The notes under the pieces: model-generated
The model's database searches: none
The model's input: only the letters and a program-made list of their open reading frames with translations
What the model was told of the DNA's origin: nothing
Translations under genes and position numbers: made by a program
Origin: Dioszegia crocea
Taxonomy: Eukaryota; Basidiomycota; Tremellomycetes; Tremellales; Bulleribasidiaceae
DNA length: 64,000 nt
Assembly: GCA_001600615.1 (NCBI GenBank)
Contig: BCKK01000008.1
Location: forward strand, 496,001-560,000
Direction of reading: 5' to 3'
Shown here: positions 32,635 through 47,125 of the stretch, one piece after another
Layout of the letters: every line of letters starts with the position of its first letter
Numbering within the stretch: position 1 is the stretch's first letter

Positions 32635-33124
32635 GTTGGCTGTAGGTTGCTGTAGGCGTTGGCTAGAGGTGTATGGCTGCAATGATCGCGCAAAGGGCCA
32701 CCACCAGCCAAGTCAGACTGCACGCCTATTTCCCTACTGGACCCACCAAATAGGCTTGCCGGTCATCACCGCCCATTAGGCGATGCCGCAACATTCTCCG
32801 AATCTAGCCGAAAGGGGTAATTTGGTATGACCCGTGCGTCTGGAGTTACCGCGTGCGGTATTTGCTAGTGCCCCTCCCCGCCCTCTCTCTCTTCTATCTA
32901 TTCTCTGTTTACACTTATACCCTTCAAGCACATCGTATAGGTAGGCTTCTCCTGCACGCGTACACTAATCATCCCGCTAATCGTTGCTGACACCCCTTAC
33001 GCAGCTCCGTCGCACGTCGAGCTACTCCGCGTCAGGTTAAAAAAAGCAGTCATCAACAAATCGTTTTCCATGTAAGTCACGCGCCTTATTGTTCCCGTCA
33101 GGTTATGCTGACCCTCCACAGACA
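32635..33124. promoter_or_regulatory. Divergent promoter region, BIG1-like / PWWP gene, with 5'-UTR intron
   Basis: A pyrimidine-rich tract (CCCCTCCCCGCCCTCTCTC, about 32870-32890) precedes the PWWP gene. A well-formed intron, 33072-33121 (GTAAGT donor, CTGAC branch, ACAG acceptor), ends three bases before the ATG at 33125 and so lies in the 5' UTR. Confidence 0.5.
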
Positions 33125-35256
33125 ATGTCCGAGAAGGAAACATCTGTACCTGCCGATCAGGCCCCTGCGTCGCCTGCTGCACCCAAGGCTGCCTCCCCTG
33201 CCCCAGCCGCCGAGGTTGAGGCTCCGACAGAGAATGATGCCCCGGCACCCGAAGCTACTGCTGTCGAACCCGAAGCCGAAGCGGACGATGCACCCGCACC
33301 TACCGCCGTCGACAATGCCGATACCGAGCCCAAGGCCAACGGGAATGGCGATGCCAATGGGAATGGAGACTCTGCCCCTGCCGCCAACTCTGCGCCGTCA
33401 TCGAAGAACGCGACAAGGACCAGCTCTCGAACCAAACAAGAATCATCATCCAAGCCTGCGCCTACCAAGGCGACTGGGAAACCCGCCAAGCCGCGTGCGA
33501 GCACTGGTGGAGCTGCCGGAGGAAGCAAGAAGCAGGCGTCGGGATCCGGGGATAAGAACTTTTCGGTTGGGGATATCGTGTTGGCGAGACTGAAGGGTTA
33601 CCCTGCTTGGCGTGAGTCTCTGTCCGACATGGTGAAGGGTGGATGGATCGAGAGAGGTGGCTTGTGTTACCTGGAGCAAGGTGACGGGAGGCTGGGGCGG
33701 CTTTGCGATGAGACTTTAGGGCATCCGCTGATCTAGACTCCTCTTTTATCTAAATTCTGCAATACAGCCGCACGAGTGAGTTATATTGACACTTCACTCC
33801 TTCAAGTGCTTCATAGCTAACATTCCAGATTGCCGACCCTGACAACATCCCTAAGAAGGTATCATCCCAGCGACCAGGCAAGAACCCCATGATCTTCTGT
33901 GTCCAATATTTCCCCGCAGGCGATTAGTGAGTGACCCTGCCCAAAATTTTCAACCTTTCCCCCCTGTTCCCTCTAAATTTTAAAATGTTGTTTCCCACTT
34001 CTACTTCTGTTCCCGATTGACAAATTCGCATCGTATGTAGCGCTAACCCCACAGCTCTTGGTTGGGCGTACGCGACCTCGACGCCCTGTCCGCAGCCGAT
34101 ATCAAGACCTGGCTCGCCCAGCCGGGCCGTAAATCCACTGGAGGCCTTCGCGAGGCGTACCAGACGGCGCAGGACCCTACGGAATGGGAAGAGGGCCAGG
34201 CCAACCTGCTGCAGCGTGAAAATGACATGGGCGAGGGTGAGGAGGAGGTGGATGAATTGGCGGATGATGATGAGGATGCGGCGGATGCGCCTGCTGCGGG
34301 TGGGAAGAGGAAGAAGGCGGCTGGAGGGATTAAGGAGGGAAGCAAGAAGAAGGCTAAGACTGAGAAGAAGGTGAGTTTGGGTTATTGGGCATAATTGGCG
34401 TTGGAGGATTGGCTGGGCTTGCGCGTGTCAATAGGTGGAGAGGGGGATAGGCGACATCCGGTCTGTGCTAGGCGAGGGAGACATCTCGAGGGGATGACTT
34501 GGATGGGGCGATTTGATGCACCATGGGCGGAAAGACAGGATAGCCGGAAGTCGTTGATATCGGATTTGAATCTCGACTTGCTTTTTTAACATGTGCTGAC
34601 CCATCAGGATGAGCCCGCTTCCAAGAAGGCCAAAGCCGCACCTAAGGCCAAGGCCGCAAAGAAGGCCGCACCCGAATCAAAGCCTGCGGTCGAGAACCAG
34701 GCCCCGGCCGATGATGGTGAGTTGCCCCTCTGTCGAGGCAAGACCTCCAGCTCACTAAGTAGACCCAATGTCAAGCGATCCCGAATGTGTCAAGGTCAAG
34801 GACTGGCGTCATCGTCTCCAGCGTGCCTTCTTGGGCAAATCTCTACCTGGAGCTGAGGTCAGTTTTTTCTGACCTCGGTAGTGTTGTTCAAGCTGATAAA
34901 AGTAGGAAATGAATACGTACGATTCTCTCTTTAAGGAGATTGAAGAGTATGAGTCCATGACGATAGAAGCATTACAATACTCCAAGATTGGCAAGGGTCA
35001 GTTCATTGATTCTTCATTGTATGGATCAAACAGCTGATGTCCATCAGTCATGAAGAAGATTGCAGCCATGTCTAGCTCTATCCCCAAGAATGACGAGTTC
35101 AAAATTACCGATAGGGCTCAAAAGTTGATGAATGATGTGAGTCCTTGTTAAACCTTGTACGGCGAAAACGGTAGCTCATAGACGCAGTGGCAGGAATTCA
35201 TCGAGAAGAACTCGTCGGAAGACAAGAAGGAAGGCGGGATGGAAGTTGATGCTTAG
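33125..35256 (+). CDS. PWWP-domain chromatin protein with LEDGF/TFIIS-N-like C-terminal domain
   Basis: An Ala/Pro/Glu-rich disordered N-terminus (about 155 residues) precedes a PWWP domain opening with FSVGDIVLARLKGYPAW. The PWWP core is interrupted by an intron (33612-33767), an 8-nt micro-exon (33768-33775) and a second intron (33776-33828), giving YPAWPARIADPDNIPKK when spliced. The domain continues in MIFCVQYFPAGD and after another intron with WVRDLDALS. A long Lys/Ala-rich basic linker (KKAKAAPKAKAAKKAA) follows. The C-terminal exons encode a helical bundle (VKDWRHRLQRAFLGK, KIGKVMKKIAAMSS) like the integrase-binding/TFIIS N-terminal fold of HDGF/LEDGF proteins. PWWP domains bind H3K36me nucleosomes, so a link to transcribed chromatin is inferred. 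Stop is 35254-35256. Confidence 0.85.
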
Positions 35257-35816
35257 GTTCAGGTGTCGGGCCTTAGAAGATCTGTTGGAGCAGGGTTGGG
35301 GGCGGTTGCGGTGCGCGGGTGGCGTGCAGGGTGGCGCCTTAGATGAAGATGAAGGGAGGCGGTGGCGGGGGTTGGGTTGTTAATTTCGCTTCTTTTCCTC
35401 TCCTTTTCGTGTGATTAAATCCTTCTTGGGGCGATATCCTCTCCTTTGAATTCCTACTTCCCCTCTTGTTCCCGTATTATCGTACCGTATGTTTATCCAT
35501 AAGAAAAAGTAGGCTGGGGGTCTAGTGCAGAAAGAATCAAAATGTCAGAGTTATAAGATGGATAGAGTGAACGTAGATGTTGGTGTTGGACGGCAGGCCA
35601 AGATTAATAAGCTGAGATGACAAGGGAGTAGGCCAAGCATCCGGCTTCTCGCTCCCGTCTCTGATCGAATCTTGCACACCAGATGATGTACTTCCTTCAT
35701 CGTTGTATTTGCATAGTCTACCAAGGTGGTCTATGGCTTCTAGGGTAGGGGCGGATGGTGCACAGATGATAATTTGGATAATGGAAGGTGAGGTAGATGT
35801 AATTCGAGCTCGACCA
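35257..35816. other. Convergent intergenic region, no gene seen
   Basis: 3' flanks of the PWWP gene and the MAP kinase gene. Only short non-coding frames are present. Confidence 0.5.
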
Positions 35817-39183
<3,367 letters not shown>

Positions 39184-39990
39184 GCTGACTGGGGTTGGGC
39201 GATTTGGGGGATGGATGGGTGGAATGAAGACTGCTTGGAGAGGGTGGGAGAATCGCGGTGTCGTGTATGAAGAAGTCGAATGTGTATGTTATGATTTAGG
39301 TAGACAGCGTAATCAACCTGATCTCGTCCGCCAGCGTGTGAGACCCCGAAGTCTGCCCGTCGGACACGAGATACCGCCTAGATACAGATCCTTCAGAAGG
39401 CGACGACTAGCAACGTCTCTCAGTACCAGACCCTGTGATCAGACCGGATACTCCACGCCCAAGCGGTGATGTATGGAAATGTCGAGCTCGGACAGCGGTA
39501 GGCGCGTGTTTATTTTCGGTCCTAACGAATGGTACCGCGTTGTGAGGACGCGTAAGGCCTCTTTGCCGCAAGTTCCACCCAAGGAGCGTCGTAAAAGGCG
39601 CTTTTGGACCGTTCTGGATCTTTGCTATCGACTCTGCAGGGATGGGGATGGTGGTGTGGCTGATCCGCGTGAGGAATGGAGGGCAAAAGCGTTCCGAAAG
39701 CTTCGCTCGGTTGTTCGGGCTCAATTCAGAAGTGAAACCTCGGGCTTACGTCACGTTGTCGATCAGCTCTGCTCTGACCAAGATCTGCGATGTGCAGGCT
39801 GGCATTGCGGCCAGGTTCAAGCAGCCTTGATCAAGTGGGTATACATAGATATATCATCAGGCCGTCTCCTCACCAACTCCAGTCGGCCCCATCAGCTCAG
39901 CTCGGCAACATCCACCCTTGCACATCTCCTCCATCTCCTCAACCACCTACGCGCGGCTGCTCCGCACTGTTCCTCTCCCCTCAACCCAGC
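39184..39990. other. Intergenic region of about 800 bp, no gene supported
   Basis: Open frames exist on both strands (for example 39473-39994 plus and 39407-39724 minus), but none shows a recognisable motif or coherent splice pattern. It lies upstream of the kinase and downstream of the PMP3-like gene. Confidence 0.4.
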
Positions 39991-41352
39991 CTAGAACTCA
40001 TGATCGAACGGATCGTTATTCTTCTTCTTGGCCGCCTGGCCCCCTCCTCCACCTGCAGCCCCACTCGACCGACCTGCTCCAGACCCATAATCACCTCCAT
40101 ACCCTCCCCCACCTCCACCCCCAGCGCGCCGTGGTTCAACCTCATCATAACCCCCTCTTCCATAGCCCCCACCGCCACCACCCCCAGTCGCGGAATCATG
40201 ATACGCCACACCCATCCCCTCGCCTGACTTCTTATTCCGCTTCAGAGGGTTTTTGCTCTTCTTGCCTCGACTCCCATAATCTTTACCCCATTCAGGTACG
40301 TCGGCGTCTGTCGCTCCGGCGTGTGGGTATCCGTTACCGTTACTGCCAGGATTGTCGGAGTAGGCTGAGCCACCGATCAAGGCGCCAGTTATTGGATCGC
40401 GCTCGCCTCGTCCGCCTACCGAGCCGCCTGTGCCTTTACGAGAGGGCATGTCGTCAGATACTGCGCCTTCAAAGTTCATAGGGTAGTGTTTGTGTCGTTG
40501 GTTTGGTGCTTGGTCTGTAAAATAAGCATGGATTCAGAAATACTCATACACCACGCAAGAGGAAGCATGGGGTCGATGATACTCTCCGATCCCAGCATCT
40601 CGTATCACAAGACGTCCCCGTAACTGCTCACAAGCAAACACCTCAACAGAAATGCTCACTCACCCTCATTGTAATAACCCGCATCGCCCTCATCCCACAA
40701 ACCCTCATTTCTCAACCGTGCAATCCTTTCCTCTTCCCTCGGATCAACCGGAACGTAATTATCCCCAACCTCGCCATCCTCCAACTCTGCTCCGACGTGT
40801 GCAGAGACATTATTCCGCTCGTCGAATCGCTTCTTCCATTGAGACTTGGCAATACGCCTGTTCTCCTCTGCCGGGTCAATGAGTCCTGCTTTTCTCGCCC
40901 ATTTGGGTGCTCGGGCTTTGTTTTCGTTATTCCGGATATTCTGGAGGTAGAAACTGGGTTGGTTAGCTAGGGAACTGTTCCGATGATGTATTGAGCTTAC
41001 TTGTGACCGTGTCCTGGGAAATCTGAAGCGTTAGTATATCATACGATCCAAAGCTTGGAATAAGCTGTGCAACTTACATCCACAGATTGTCAAAATGCTA
41101 TTCTGATCAGCTTGCGGTCACATCATACATTACCGGCAAGCTCACATGTTGATGAAGAGATCCTTCCCGATACCGAATCTAGCACCGACAGCTATACATC
41201 ATCAGCTCACGCTCAATCATGCGCGCCATGAAAGACCTCTACGCACCGATAGGCGGTAATAGCATTCCTGCCAAAAAGAGGAAGAACACAAAGTAGTGAT
41301 GCCTCTTTGGGATCGGATCGAACTTCTTCGGCAAGTGATGATTTAGCGACAT
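39991..41352 (-). CDS. PMP3/RCI2 (UPF0057)-like membrane protein with long hydrophilic tail
   Basis: The first exon (start 41352, MSLNHHLPKKFDPIPKRHHY) leads into a membrane span (FVFFLFLAGMLLPPIG). Tiny exons follow: AVGARFGIGKDLFINI, ILTICG, and FPGHGHNFYLQNIRNN. Spliced, they reproduce the PMP3 signature (LPP-GV, then D-FIN--LT--GY-PG--H--Y). Canonical PMP3 proteins are only about 55 residues; here a hydrophilic tail of roughly 250 residues follows (KWARKAGLIDPAEENRRIAK, NYVPVDPREEERIARLR), ending in a Gly-rich basic region and a DPFDHEF terminus. PMP3 proteins affect plasma-membrane potential and cation tolerance; function of the tail is unknown. At least six exons are implied, several under 50 nt. 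Confidence 0.7.
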
Positions 41353-42156
41353 CTTCAGAAGTGTCTATAGGGGCGAGGGCTAAGGAGACGCGCGAGCAGT
41401 GGCGCGGCTGCGGATGGCTATGCCCGGAACTTCGGATGTGGGCGTTTGGTTTGATTAATTCGATGACTTGTCAATCTAATTGCTCTGCTGTGGATACAAC
41501 TCCACAAAGCAGGTGAGGTACAGCTATTACTGAGATGATATAGACGACAAAGGTAGATGTAGAGATGGAGCACCCTCGGCCCAAGGAGCCGGCCGGGCTG
41601 GTTCAGACTGGTTCAGGGTAAAAAGGCACCGAGTCCCGGGGGCCTGATGCCTGAAACGTGGAGTCCCCACAAGGCACACCATGACGTGGGATATGATATC
41701 AGACTGTGCCTGGCTTGCCTGTGACCATTGTGGTGTAGCGTGACAGATTCGTGATTGTGACATGGTGTGACTCGAAGCTGTGCCTTTCTCGGTGTGGCTT
41801 CTCCCTTTGTGTATATCTGCTTCTTTTCCCACCAACTCGGTACTTACATACCGCACAATGGACACAGCTACGTATGGAGCTCTGAGAGATGCACATCATA
41901 CCTACATCTACCACCTCTCAAAGTCTCAGCTCGTCCCAGCAAGCTGACCCACCCTCGAAATCTGCATCCGAACTTGAAACACACAAGGACGTCCTTCCCA
42001 AACTTTCCAAACTTTGCTCAGCTGCTGGGCACCTGCAGCCCACGCGCTTCACACTGAGACATCCACACCTTCCTTTCTCATCCATCATCCATCACGTCGT
42101 TCCCTACTAACTATCCTCCTACCGCAGCCGCCTACATTCCGCTGCCAGAGACACCG
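41353..42156. promoter_or_regulatory. Divergent intergenic region, PMP3-like / UPF0658 genes
   Basis: About 800 bp without conserved coding signal. It includes a GC-rich CCGGCCGGGCTGGTTCAGAC segment near 41590 with CTGGTTCAG repeated twice in tandem, and presumably both promoters. Confidence 0.4.
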
Positions 42157-43872
42157 ATGGATCCAGTGGCTAAAAATGGTGAGAGGGCACAGCGGGCTCT
42201 GGCGACAAAAACGGAGAAGGCGTATATGGGGATAGGTGAGTTTTGGGAAAAGGCAAATGGGTTCGGTCCCTTTGATCCGATTTTCTTCCTTGTCGACGGG
42301 GTGGCGCCTTGTCAACCGTAGTTCAGGCGGCCGTTCGACATGTCTACTGCCTGCTCTGCTTGACGACGACAACAACATCCACCCAAAGATCCCTTTCACA
42401 CTTTTACTGATAACCACACAGCGCTTGCCGAAGCGGTCATTGTCTCCGCAGTAGCATGGGCATACTTCGGCCTCATCCAGGCCAACGTACCCGCTGCCGA
42501 CCCGCGAACCCGCACAGTCCCCGTCTACATTTCCATCTTTATATTTGCGCAGTAAGTCTTGACTCACTCGGATTTGGAAGTACCTTTGGCTGACTTGCAG
42601 GCTGTTCTCAGTGGTATACGTATACGATGCCCTTCGAGCGCGTAATGTCATACAGGCAAGTCCAAACCCCTCCCACCCGTTCTCCCCTTATCTACCCTAT
42701 ACCGCTCTCCACCCAATGTATTTCCAAGCTGATGCCCCAGCTCATCCTCCACGCAATATTCAACCTCTGCATCCTAATCTACTCCATCCTCCAAATATCC
42801 CAAACCCGCACCGCCCTCTCATCCCTCGAAGGCAACAATGTCCAATGCGGTTCCTTCACCCGCTGTTTCGGCGCCAGATCACTGTACAATGTCATCCTCG
42901 GTCTCTTCATTGTCACTCCTATCGTTATTGGATTTGCGACTGTGGCGTATGCTTTTTTGATTCGGAGGTTGTTTATGCAATTTGGATGGGCGGAGTTTAG
43001 GCTGGTGGGTGCTAGTCCGGGAATGAAGCGTAAGTTTATCCTACTATCAAGCTACATATCGCTGATTTGTAGGCATTCATAGAGAGTATCAAACACTTGT
43101 GTCATTACTCAAGCTCCTGTTCTTCTTCTCCATCTCATTCTGCCTAGCCGCATGTCTTTCCTCTTCCCATACTTTAGGCTTAGCTGACCTGTGCCAGTTC
43201 CTAATCCTCGTCATTACAGCCAGAGACAATGCTGCCGAATTCGCAATTACAATCATCGCCATGCCACTCACACCTATCGTCATTCTGATGTGTGGTTACG
43301 CCTTACGGAAAGAGAACAAGCCGTGTGTTGACCTTCTCCCTTGTATGTGTTCGAAGCTGATGCAAACAAGGCTCATGATTACCTCGCTGTCATTGATGAT
43401 CCTCGGCCTGGCGTATTTCATGTAAGCTGATCGTCCCTTCCTTCTTTGACATCAGTCATAGGACCCAAGCTGACGGATAACAGTTACAAACTTGCCTCAA
43501 TGTTTTTACCCAGCACATCAGGTCTATTCGTCAATACAAAAGTCACAATGGTGTTATTTGGTGTGTTTTCAATTCACTTCGGAAAGCTTGCTTCTCCTCG
43601 TCAAGGACCAATACTGACTCCCCAGCCGCATTCGCAATAATCATCCTACTCGTGACCTTCATGTACGGCTGTCTCTGCCTCATCAACTTCAACATGGGTC
43701 TCATACAAGCTCATCGTACGTCTTCCCCTCCCTCAGCGTGGATTTTGCTGATATACCAGGTAACCCTGAGAATAAAACTTCGCTCTGGTCCCTTGTACCC
43801 CCAAGGAAATCGAGCGATGCTACGGAGCATGGAACGAAGCTTGAGCAAGGGAGGTTGGTTGTTGATTCGTGA
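42157..43872 (+). CDS. UPF0658-type Golgi membrane protein, multipass
   Basis: From ATG 42157 (MDPVAKNGERAQRALATKTE) the protein crosses an intron at about 42236-42420 into the first span (LAEAVIVSAVAWAYFGLIQA). It then continues with VPVYISIFIFAQLFSVVYVY, RNVIQLILHAIFNLCILIYS, YNVILGLFIVTPIVIGFATV and the family-typical FMQFGWAEFRLVGASPGMK. After more introns come LVSLLKLLFFFSISFCLA, FAITIIAMPLTPIVIL and MYGCLCLINFNMGLIQAH. Eight or nine spans total; the end is NPENKTSLWSLVPPR and TGA 43870-43872. The arrangement matches fungal UPF0658 proteins reported in the Golgi. The biochemical role is unknown. About eight exons are implied. Confidence 0.75.
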
Positions 43873-44116
43873 GGCATTATGGGAGTGGGACCTCGAGCTG
43901 GTGTGCATTATGTGGACGTTGTGAACCTCAAATGTACGACCGCGTTGTGGGCTCAGTATAGTACAGTGTCAAGGTATGTATAATGCAGAGTGTCAGCTTA
44001 GCATTTGATCCCTGCTACACCAAGCATTAGGAATGACATACAGAACACAAATTTCTGACATCTATGACTATGAGCGAGAGGTTTAGATCGCCAACAGTCA
44101 GCTCCGCCACCGGCCC

Positions 44117-45181
44117 CTACTGCGCATCTACAAATGCCAGCACATCTCGATGTTTCGCCATGACCCGCTCGTACTCATCCATGTCGGCGCCCTGGTCCTC
44201 ACCCATGACCTTCACCTCGAACCTTCGATCCATGTCGCGGACCTGGTCGCCTGTCAGGCCACGATCCGTCTGCCGCGAGTGTAGCTCCTTCGTAAGAGCT
44301 TCCCGAACTTGCTCTCGGGTGTATATGATGCTTCCAGGATGACACGTACCATGGTACCCGGTGGTTGAATCAAGCACCACAGTCACCCTCTGCTTCGTCT
44401 CAGCAGTGTAGGATAACAGGGACGCCCAACCCTGAGCCTCTTCTTCCAGTTCCTTGGGCGAAGCACGGAGTATGATCGAGAGATGAAGGGGATTTTGGTG
44501 GATATTACGAGTTCTGGGCACGTAGTTCGCAAGATGGGAGCCGCTGGGTGATGGCTGAAGCTTGTGATCTGCGATGTAGATGACATGGTCCAAGTTGACG
44601 GGCCAGTATTTCTCGTCGTCTGCATCCATTGAATGGCAAGCATTGTAGCCGTCGCTGTCGTGTATTGGTAGAGACATACCGAGGACCAGTATCTGGCCTG
44701 GGATAGAATCCAGGGTTTCTTGAGGTAGCCTTTTGAGCCAGTACTCAATACGGTACCACTCATCGCCTCGGGGATTCTCTTGCAGCGCGCGATAATGCAC
44801 GTAGGTGAATGTGTCGGCACCGATTTTCAGGCCCTTCATGGCGGGCAGATACGGCTCCCAATCGATTTCGGCAGTAAGTAGGTCGCTGTCGTGAAGCGGG
44901 GGTTCCACCACGAAGGTGAGGCTTTGGATGGAAGCCATGTCAGGATCAGTGGGAAGCACAGACCCCGGACAAGGACGTCTTGGACGCTTCGCACTGCCTC
45001 GCACTCTGGGCTCGCCTTCGCCAAAACGTCGATGGACGATGAGGGGGTTTCTTGTCAGCCACATATCCGCCCCGGGCTTGAGCGCATTGGAGATGGTTCG
45101 GTGTATCATGTACTCTCTCCGCGTGGTGTTGTAAGATAATATTTCCGTACCGACATCCTCGGGGAGCTGCACAGTGCGCAT
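44117..45181 (-). CDS. Orphan family protein, member 1 (single exon, 354 aa)
   Basis: An uninterrupted frame starts at MRTVQLPEDVGTEILSYNTT and ends VMAKHRDVLAFVDAQ. The N-terminal LPEDVGTEILSYN helix resembles an F-box-like opening, but the rest does not look leucine-rich. It shares ordered blocks with the genes at 49218-50459 and 57300-58290: WLTRNPLIVHR, LDSIPGQILVLGMSL, VTVVLDSTTGY, a helix REQVREALTKELHSRQ, and a final HRDVLAFVDAQ. No transmembrane span, signal peptide or catalytic motif is seen. Lack of introns is unusual beside the intron-rich neighbours. I cannot assign a function; a divergent F-box-type or effector-like fold is possible. Confidence 0.7.
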   Translation of the reverse strand: MRTVQLPEDVGTEILSYNTTRREYMIHRTISNALKPGADMWLTRNPLIVHRRFGEGEPRVRGSAKRPRRPCPGSVLPTDPDMASIQSLTFVVEPPLHDSDLLTAEIDWEPYLPAMKGLKIGADTFTYVHYRALQENPRGDEWYRIEYWLKRLPQETLDSIPGQILVLGMSLPIHDSDGYNACHSMDADDEKYWPVNLDHVIYIADHKLQPSPSGSHLANYVPRTRNIHQNPLHLSIILRASPKELEEEAQGWASLLSYTAETKQRVTVVLDSTTGYHGTCHPGSIIYTREQVREALTKELHSRQTDRGLTGDQVRDMDRRFEVKVMGEDQGADMDEYERVMAKHRDVLAFVDAQ

Positions 45182-46447
45182 ATTTGCAACCTGCTCTAGT
45201 CAGTAACAGGCTCTGCTTTGATGATTGCTCAATGAGCAATGCGTGACTCACCACTGCAGATCGAGATTACTGGCCGTTTCGGTTGGAAAGGATTCGAGAG
45301 GTAGTACGCGTACAGATCAGACGAAAGCTGTCTGGAAGCGAGGGTGCTTGAGGGGGTTATATGAAGTTAAGGGCGGAGGTATGTAGCAGCAAATGCAGCG
45401 ATGCGATGTAGGATGTCCAGGGTTGCAGTCTGGCAACGAGGGAGGTGGTGGGGATTATGTGAAGGTGTGGGGATGATAGTGGTATGCACGTGCTTACGGA
45501 AGCAGGGGCCTGAACCTTGATGAGGGATGCGAATGGGGGAGAGTGCGAGACTGAAGTGGTCCAGTGATATGTAGGAAGAACAGATTGTCGGCGGGTGACA
45601 AACATGTATAGCACCGAGAGAGGGCGAGGAGATACAAGTCGAGCGACTCTGTTCCCCGAGATCGTCCGGCAGGGGTCGATCTCTAAGGAGCTTTAGGGGT
45701 TTCGCTGAGCTTTGCTTGTTTAGCCTCGACGATTCCTTTGATACCCAATCACGCCTTGTTGGGGAATATCAGACGGTAGGCCACGCGGACTGCCGTCACC
45801 GTCTCCCAGCCAGGCCGGCTGTAGGAGGGACGTGGACTGAGCTCGAACAGCTGCTGCCGTCAGATTTTGTGAGCGACTTGAGTAGCTGGGGTGATCTGAA
45901 CGTACGAGCTATCAGTCGCTCTTGGACAAAGGGGACGCCAACCCGCTGTAGCAAGCAGGGATACCGACACTGATAGGTCAGAGGGTGTGTGCAGAATAGG
46001 CCTCGTTCTCGGAGGAGCAGCAGCATCTCTCCCAGGTAAGCCTCAGATGTTCGATCATACCCAAGCTCGCAAGGCCGAAGCAAAGGAGCAGCCAAGGGTT
46101 AACTACATGGGGAACAACCCAGAGAGATTATAGCGATACAAGGTGGATAGATGAGATCGTGGGTAATTGCCTTTCGTGTCATATGTCGTTCGGGTCGTGG
46201 AAGTAGTCGTAAGGTTGGCAATTTCCGTCGGTCATGGAGAATTCTCGTCTGATGCAAGATTATAGGGTCGACATGTAGAGGTATGAGATAATATCGTGGC
46301 GTGTGGTCGATGATAGACGATAAGAGTGGCAACGCAGTAGCGTTCTTTTATAGGGCATTAAGTCGCAGGTGTGTAGAGTGCTCTGCGTGATATCAGCCTA
46401 CATCGCCTTTGAGGTATTCTGATACAAAAGGCCGGAACTCACGCTGA
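45182..46447. other. Intergenic region of about 1.27 kb, no gene supported
   Basis: Only short shadow frames are present. No tRNA, repeat or conserved protein segment was recognised. It contains the promoter of the orphan family member 1 gene. Confidence 0.4.
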
Positions 46448-47125
46448 TCAGCCTCGCGTCTGATCCACTCTCCCATCTAGCGCCTCCAGCCCCGTTCGGA
46501 CACCGGTAGCATTCACATCGCCATNCCCCACCCAATCCTCCGCTCGCCACAACTCCCAATCCCTCTCCACAAGCTGCACTTTCTTCAACCTCCTCCGTTC
46601 CGTCCCTCCCATTCCCATCCTTTGGCCTGGTACCGTTCCCGAATCAGGAACAAGAGCCGCCGCCGACCCAATGGACAGATCTTTCGACTGACGCACAGGA
46701 GACCCATGACCCGAGCTAGGCCCGGAACTGCTTGTCGACCCCTGTAAGGCCGTATGGTGAGATAAGAGCGGGAAGGGTATTTCATGTACCCTTATAGGCA
46801 TATGAGACGATCGGTGGGGGTAAGAGTGGGAAGAGGAGGCCATACTTGTGCTTCGCGTTCTGGACGATGGGGCATGATGGGGGATAGGGCGGGAAGAGGT
46901 GGAAGGTGAGGGTATCCTGTGGGAAGTGTGGGTCGTCGGTGAGTGGGTAGACCGAGGGATGTGGCGAGGATGTGGAAGTGTGGAGGAATGGTGTGGTGAT
47001 GGGTGATATTCCGACATGGCGCGTTGTCGGGATGCAAGGGGGTAAGGGTGGGATATGGCGGTCGTTTGGGATAGCTGTGTGCGGCAGGGTTTGGGCCGGG
47101 AGAAACAGCTCAAGAAGGCGCCCAT
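46448..47125 (-). CDS. Ser/His/Pro-rich protein with N-myristoylation signature, unrecognised
   Basis: The frame begins MGAFLSCFSRPKPCRTQ. Gly2 with Ser6 fits the N-myristoyltransferase consensus, and Cys7 is a candidate palmitoylation site, so membrane anchoring is inferred. The central 130 residues are low-complexity (Ser, His, Pro, Arg). The C-terminus is ordered-looking and charged (ERRRLKKVQLVERDWELWRA), ending VDQTRG. One codon contains an N (46525). No enzyme motif is visible. The frame is single-exon as read. Coding status rests on frame length, the start signature and the structured C-terminus. Confidence 0.5.
   Translation of the reverse strand: MGAFLSCFSRPKPCRTQLSQTTAISHPYPLASRQRAMSEYHPSPHHSSTLPHPRHIPRSTHSPTTHTSHRIPSPSTSSRPIPHHAPSSRTRSTSMASSSHSYPHRSSHMPIRVHEIPFPLLSHHTALQGSTSSSGPSSGHGSPVRQSKDLSIGSAAALVPDSGTVPGQRMGMGGTERRRLKKVQLVERDWELWRAEDWVGXGDVNATGVRTGLEALDGRVDQTRG

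Noticed and set aside
33157..33593. Long alternative frames over the PWWP N-terminus
   Set aside because: These are shadows of a GC-rich Ala/Pro coding stretch. Only the frame from 33125 leads into the PWWP domain.
39407..39994. Overlapping plus and minus open frames in the kinase/PMP3-like intergenic region (one with RHFHTSP, resembling a mitochondrial presequence)
   Set aside because: The two frames overlap on opposite strands, neither has a supported start or conserved domain, and the presequence-like motif is too short to carry weight.
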